The translations under genes and the position numbers were made by a program. Under the pieces are notes generated by a model. It was not told the DNA's origin. It saw only the letters and a list, made by a program, of their open reading frames with translations, and made no database searches. Positions 62,982-64,000 of a stretch of DNA of 64,000 nt are shown piece after piece. Each line of letters starts with the position of its first letter. Within the stretch, counting starts at the first letter, position 1. Source of the DNA: WLXB01 sp040221475 (GTDB lineage: Bacteria > Pseudomonadota > Alphaproteobacteria > Rhodospirillales > Rhodospirillaceae); NCBI GenBank assembly GCA_040221475.1, contig JAVKEJ010000032.1, positions 496,001 through 560,000 on the forward strand, in the 5' to 3' direction.

Positions 62982-64000
62982 ATGAGCGCTCCAATATTTG
63001 CTCCGTGGCCCTTTTATGCGGAAGACGAAATCGCCGCTGTTGCCGCAGTCCTGCACTCTGGGAAGGTCAATTACAGAACAGGCCCAGAAGGCAAACTGTT
63101 TGAAGCGGAATACGCTGCAGCCACCGGCGCCAAACACGCGCTCACCGTGGCCAATGGAACGGCGGCGCTTGAACTTGCCTTAGAAGCACTTGAGATTGGA
63201 CCCGGGGACGAGGTTATCGTCCCTGCCAGAACATTCATTGCCACCGCATCCGCTGTTGTGCGCTGCGGTGCAATTCCGGTCGTCGCAGACGTTGACTTGC
63301 GTTCTCAAACCCTAAATGAAAACTCTATTGCAGCCGTGCTGTCAGAGAAAACCAAAGCCATTATTCCGGTCCATTTGGCAGGCTGGCCCGCGGATATGGA
63401 CTCGATCATCTCGATTGCCAAATCCTCTGGGCTGTATGTTATTGAAGACTGTGCGCAGGCCCACGGCGCGCTCTACAAGGGCCAGGCGGTTGGTACCTTG
63501 GGAGACGTTGGTTGTTTTTCATTCTGTCAGGATAAAATTATTACGACTGGCGGCGAAGGCGGCCTCATTCTGACGAATGATAAAAACCTTTATGAACGCA
63601 TGTGGTCTCTCAGAGACCATGGCTGGAACTACAAGCAGGCGCATACCAAAAGTGCAAACACAGGATTTAGATGGCTTGTAGATTCCTTTGCCACAAATTG
63701 GCGCATGACCGAAATGCAGTCCACCATTGGCCGCATACAGCTGCAGAAACTCGACAAGTGGATTGATGCGCGACGTAAAAACGCACAGGTCCTATCGGCT
63801 GCAATTGCCGACTCTCCGCTGATTGCAGACCTCACGCCGCCAGAGGAGGTGCATCATAGTTATTACAAGTACTACGTATTACTAAACAACAGAGCTCTCA
63901 AAACCGACTGGACACGGGATCGCATTCTTAACCATCTGAATGCACAGGGAATCCCAGCAGGCGTAGGGGCCTGCCCTGATATCTCTCACGAACGGGCTTT
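62982..64000 (+). CDS. DegT/DnrJ/EryC1/StrS sugar aminotransferase (runs off the window)
   Basis: PLP enzymes of this family transfer an amino group to nucleotide-linked keto-sugars for surface glycans, or cause dehydration. The first 339 residues are present: HSGKVNYRTGPEGKLFE, NGTAALELALEAL, VIEDCAQAHGA, and FSFCQDKIITTGGEGG with the PLP lysine at residue 185, then RDHGWNYKQ. The frame is open to the end of the window, so the C-terminus is missing. Substrate is unknown; it likely heads a polysaccharide locus to the right. Confidence 0.92.
   Translation, partial: MSAPIFAPWPFYAEDEIAAVAAVLHSGKVNYRTGPEGKLFEAEYAAATGAKHALTVANGTAALELALEALEIGPGDEVIVPARTFIATASAVVRCGAIPVVADVDLRSQTLNENSIAAVLSEKTKAIIPVHLAGWPADMDSIISIAKSSGLYVIEDCAQAHGALYKGQAVGTLGDVGCFSFCQDKIITTGGEGGLILTNDKNLYERMWSLRDHGWNYKQAHTKSANTGFRWLVDSFATNWRMTEMQSTIGRIQLQKLDKWIDARRKNAQVLSAAIADSPLIADLTPPEEVHHSYYKYYVLLNNRALKTDWTRDRILNHLNAQGIPAGVGACPDISHERA

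Overview
The window is a chromosomal stretch of an alphaproteobacterium. The signs are the minus-strand order mreB-mreC-mreD-mrdA-rodA, an alphaproteobacterial PhaR-type regulator, the lptF...lptD...surA-pdxA-rsmA neighbourhood, moderately high GC and many small overlaps between neighbouring genes. I cannot name a genus from sequence alone. Almost all of it is ordinary housekeeping DNA. The exceptions are a low-GC accessory segment at the left end, a metal-efflux block set inside the outer-membrane biogenesis cluster, and surface or secreted functions at the right end.

Left to right: 1-3035 is accessory DNA with the 3' end of an unknown gene and a large zinc-hook AAA ATPase, directly beside the 3' end of a tRNA-Lys(CUU) gene, a classical integration site. 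3251-8869 is the rod-shape and elongasome operon (mreBCD, PBP2, RodA, read leftward). Its PBP2/RodA junction carries three tandem eight-codon mini-ORFs. 9028-14576 holds branched-chain amino acid synthesis (ilvB, ilvN, ilvC, then leuA with a candidate leucine leader peptide). 14713-19096 has miaA, a DUF1015 gene, a small unknown gene and leucyl aminopeptidase. 19272-24873 reads rightward: a lone CoxL-like molybdenum hydroxylase subunit, cysQ, a Sua5/TsaC gene and an FAD-linked 2-hydroxyacid dehydrogenase. An OmpA-type porin follows.

27044-42052 is the LPS-export and OMP-folding neighbourhood: lptF and lptD, later surA-pdxA-rsmA. Between lptD and surA lie a CDF transporter, His-rich periplasmic proteins, a three-gene HME-RND efflux operon and a phytanoyl-CoA dioxygenase family gene. 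lptG is not in the cluster.

42074-53094 contains a LysR-controlled methyltransferase pair and then the polyhydroxybutyrate genes: phaB with an alpha/beta hydrolase, a MATE pump, an esterase, phaA, phaC, a PhaE-like gene overlapping phaC in another frame, and divergent phaR behind two palindromic TGC-N3-GCA operators. 53286-57784 has an XRE regulator, a SUMF1-domain protein and the queuosine genes queG, tgt and queA; this Tgt lacks two of the three usual zinc cysteines. The right end has a DUF2937-like protein, a GST, a secreted subtilase, a polytopic membrane protein and the start of a DegT/DnrJ-type sugar aminotransferase.

Recurring small-scale features are short tandem duplications at stop codons (mrdA, the HME-RND pump gene, pepA) and several perfect inverted repeats in promoter regions.
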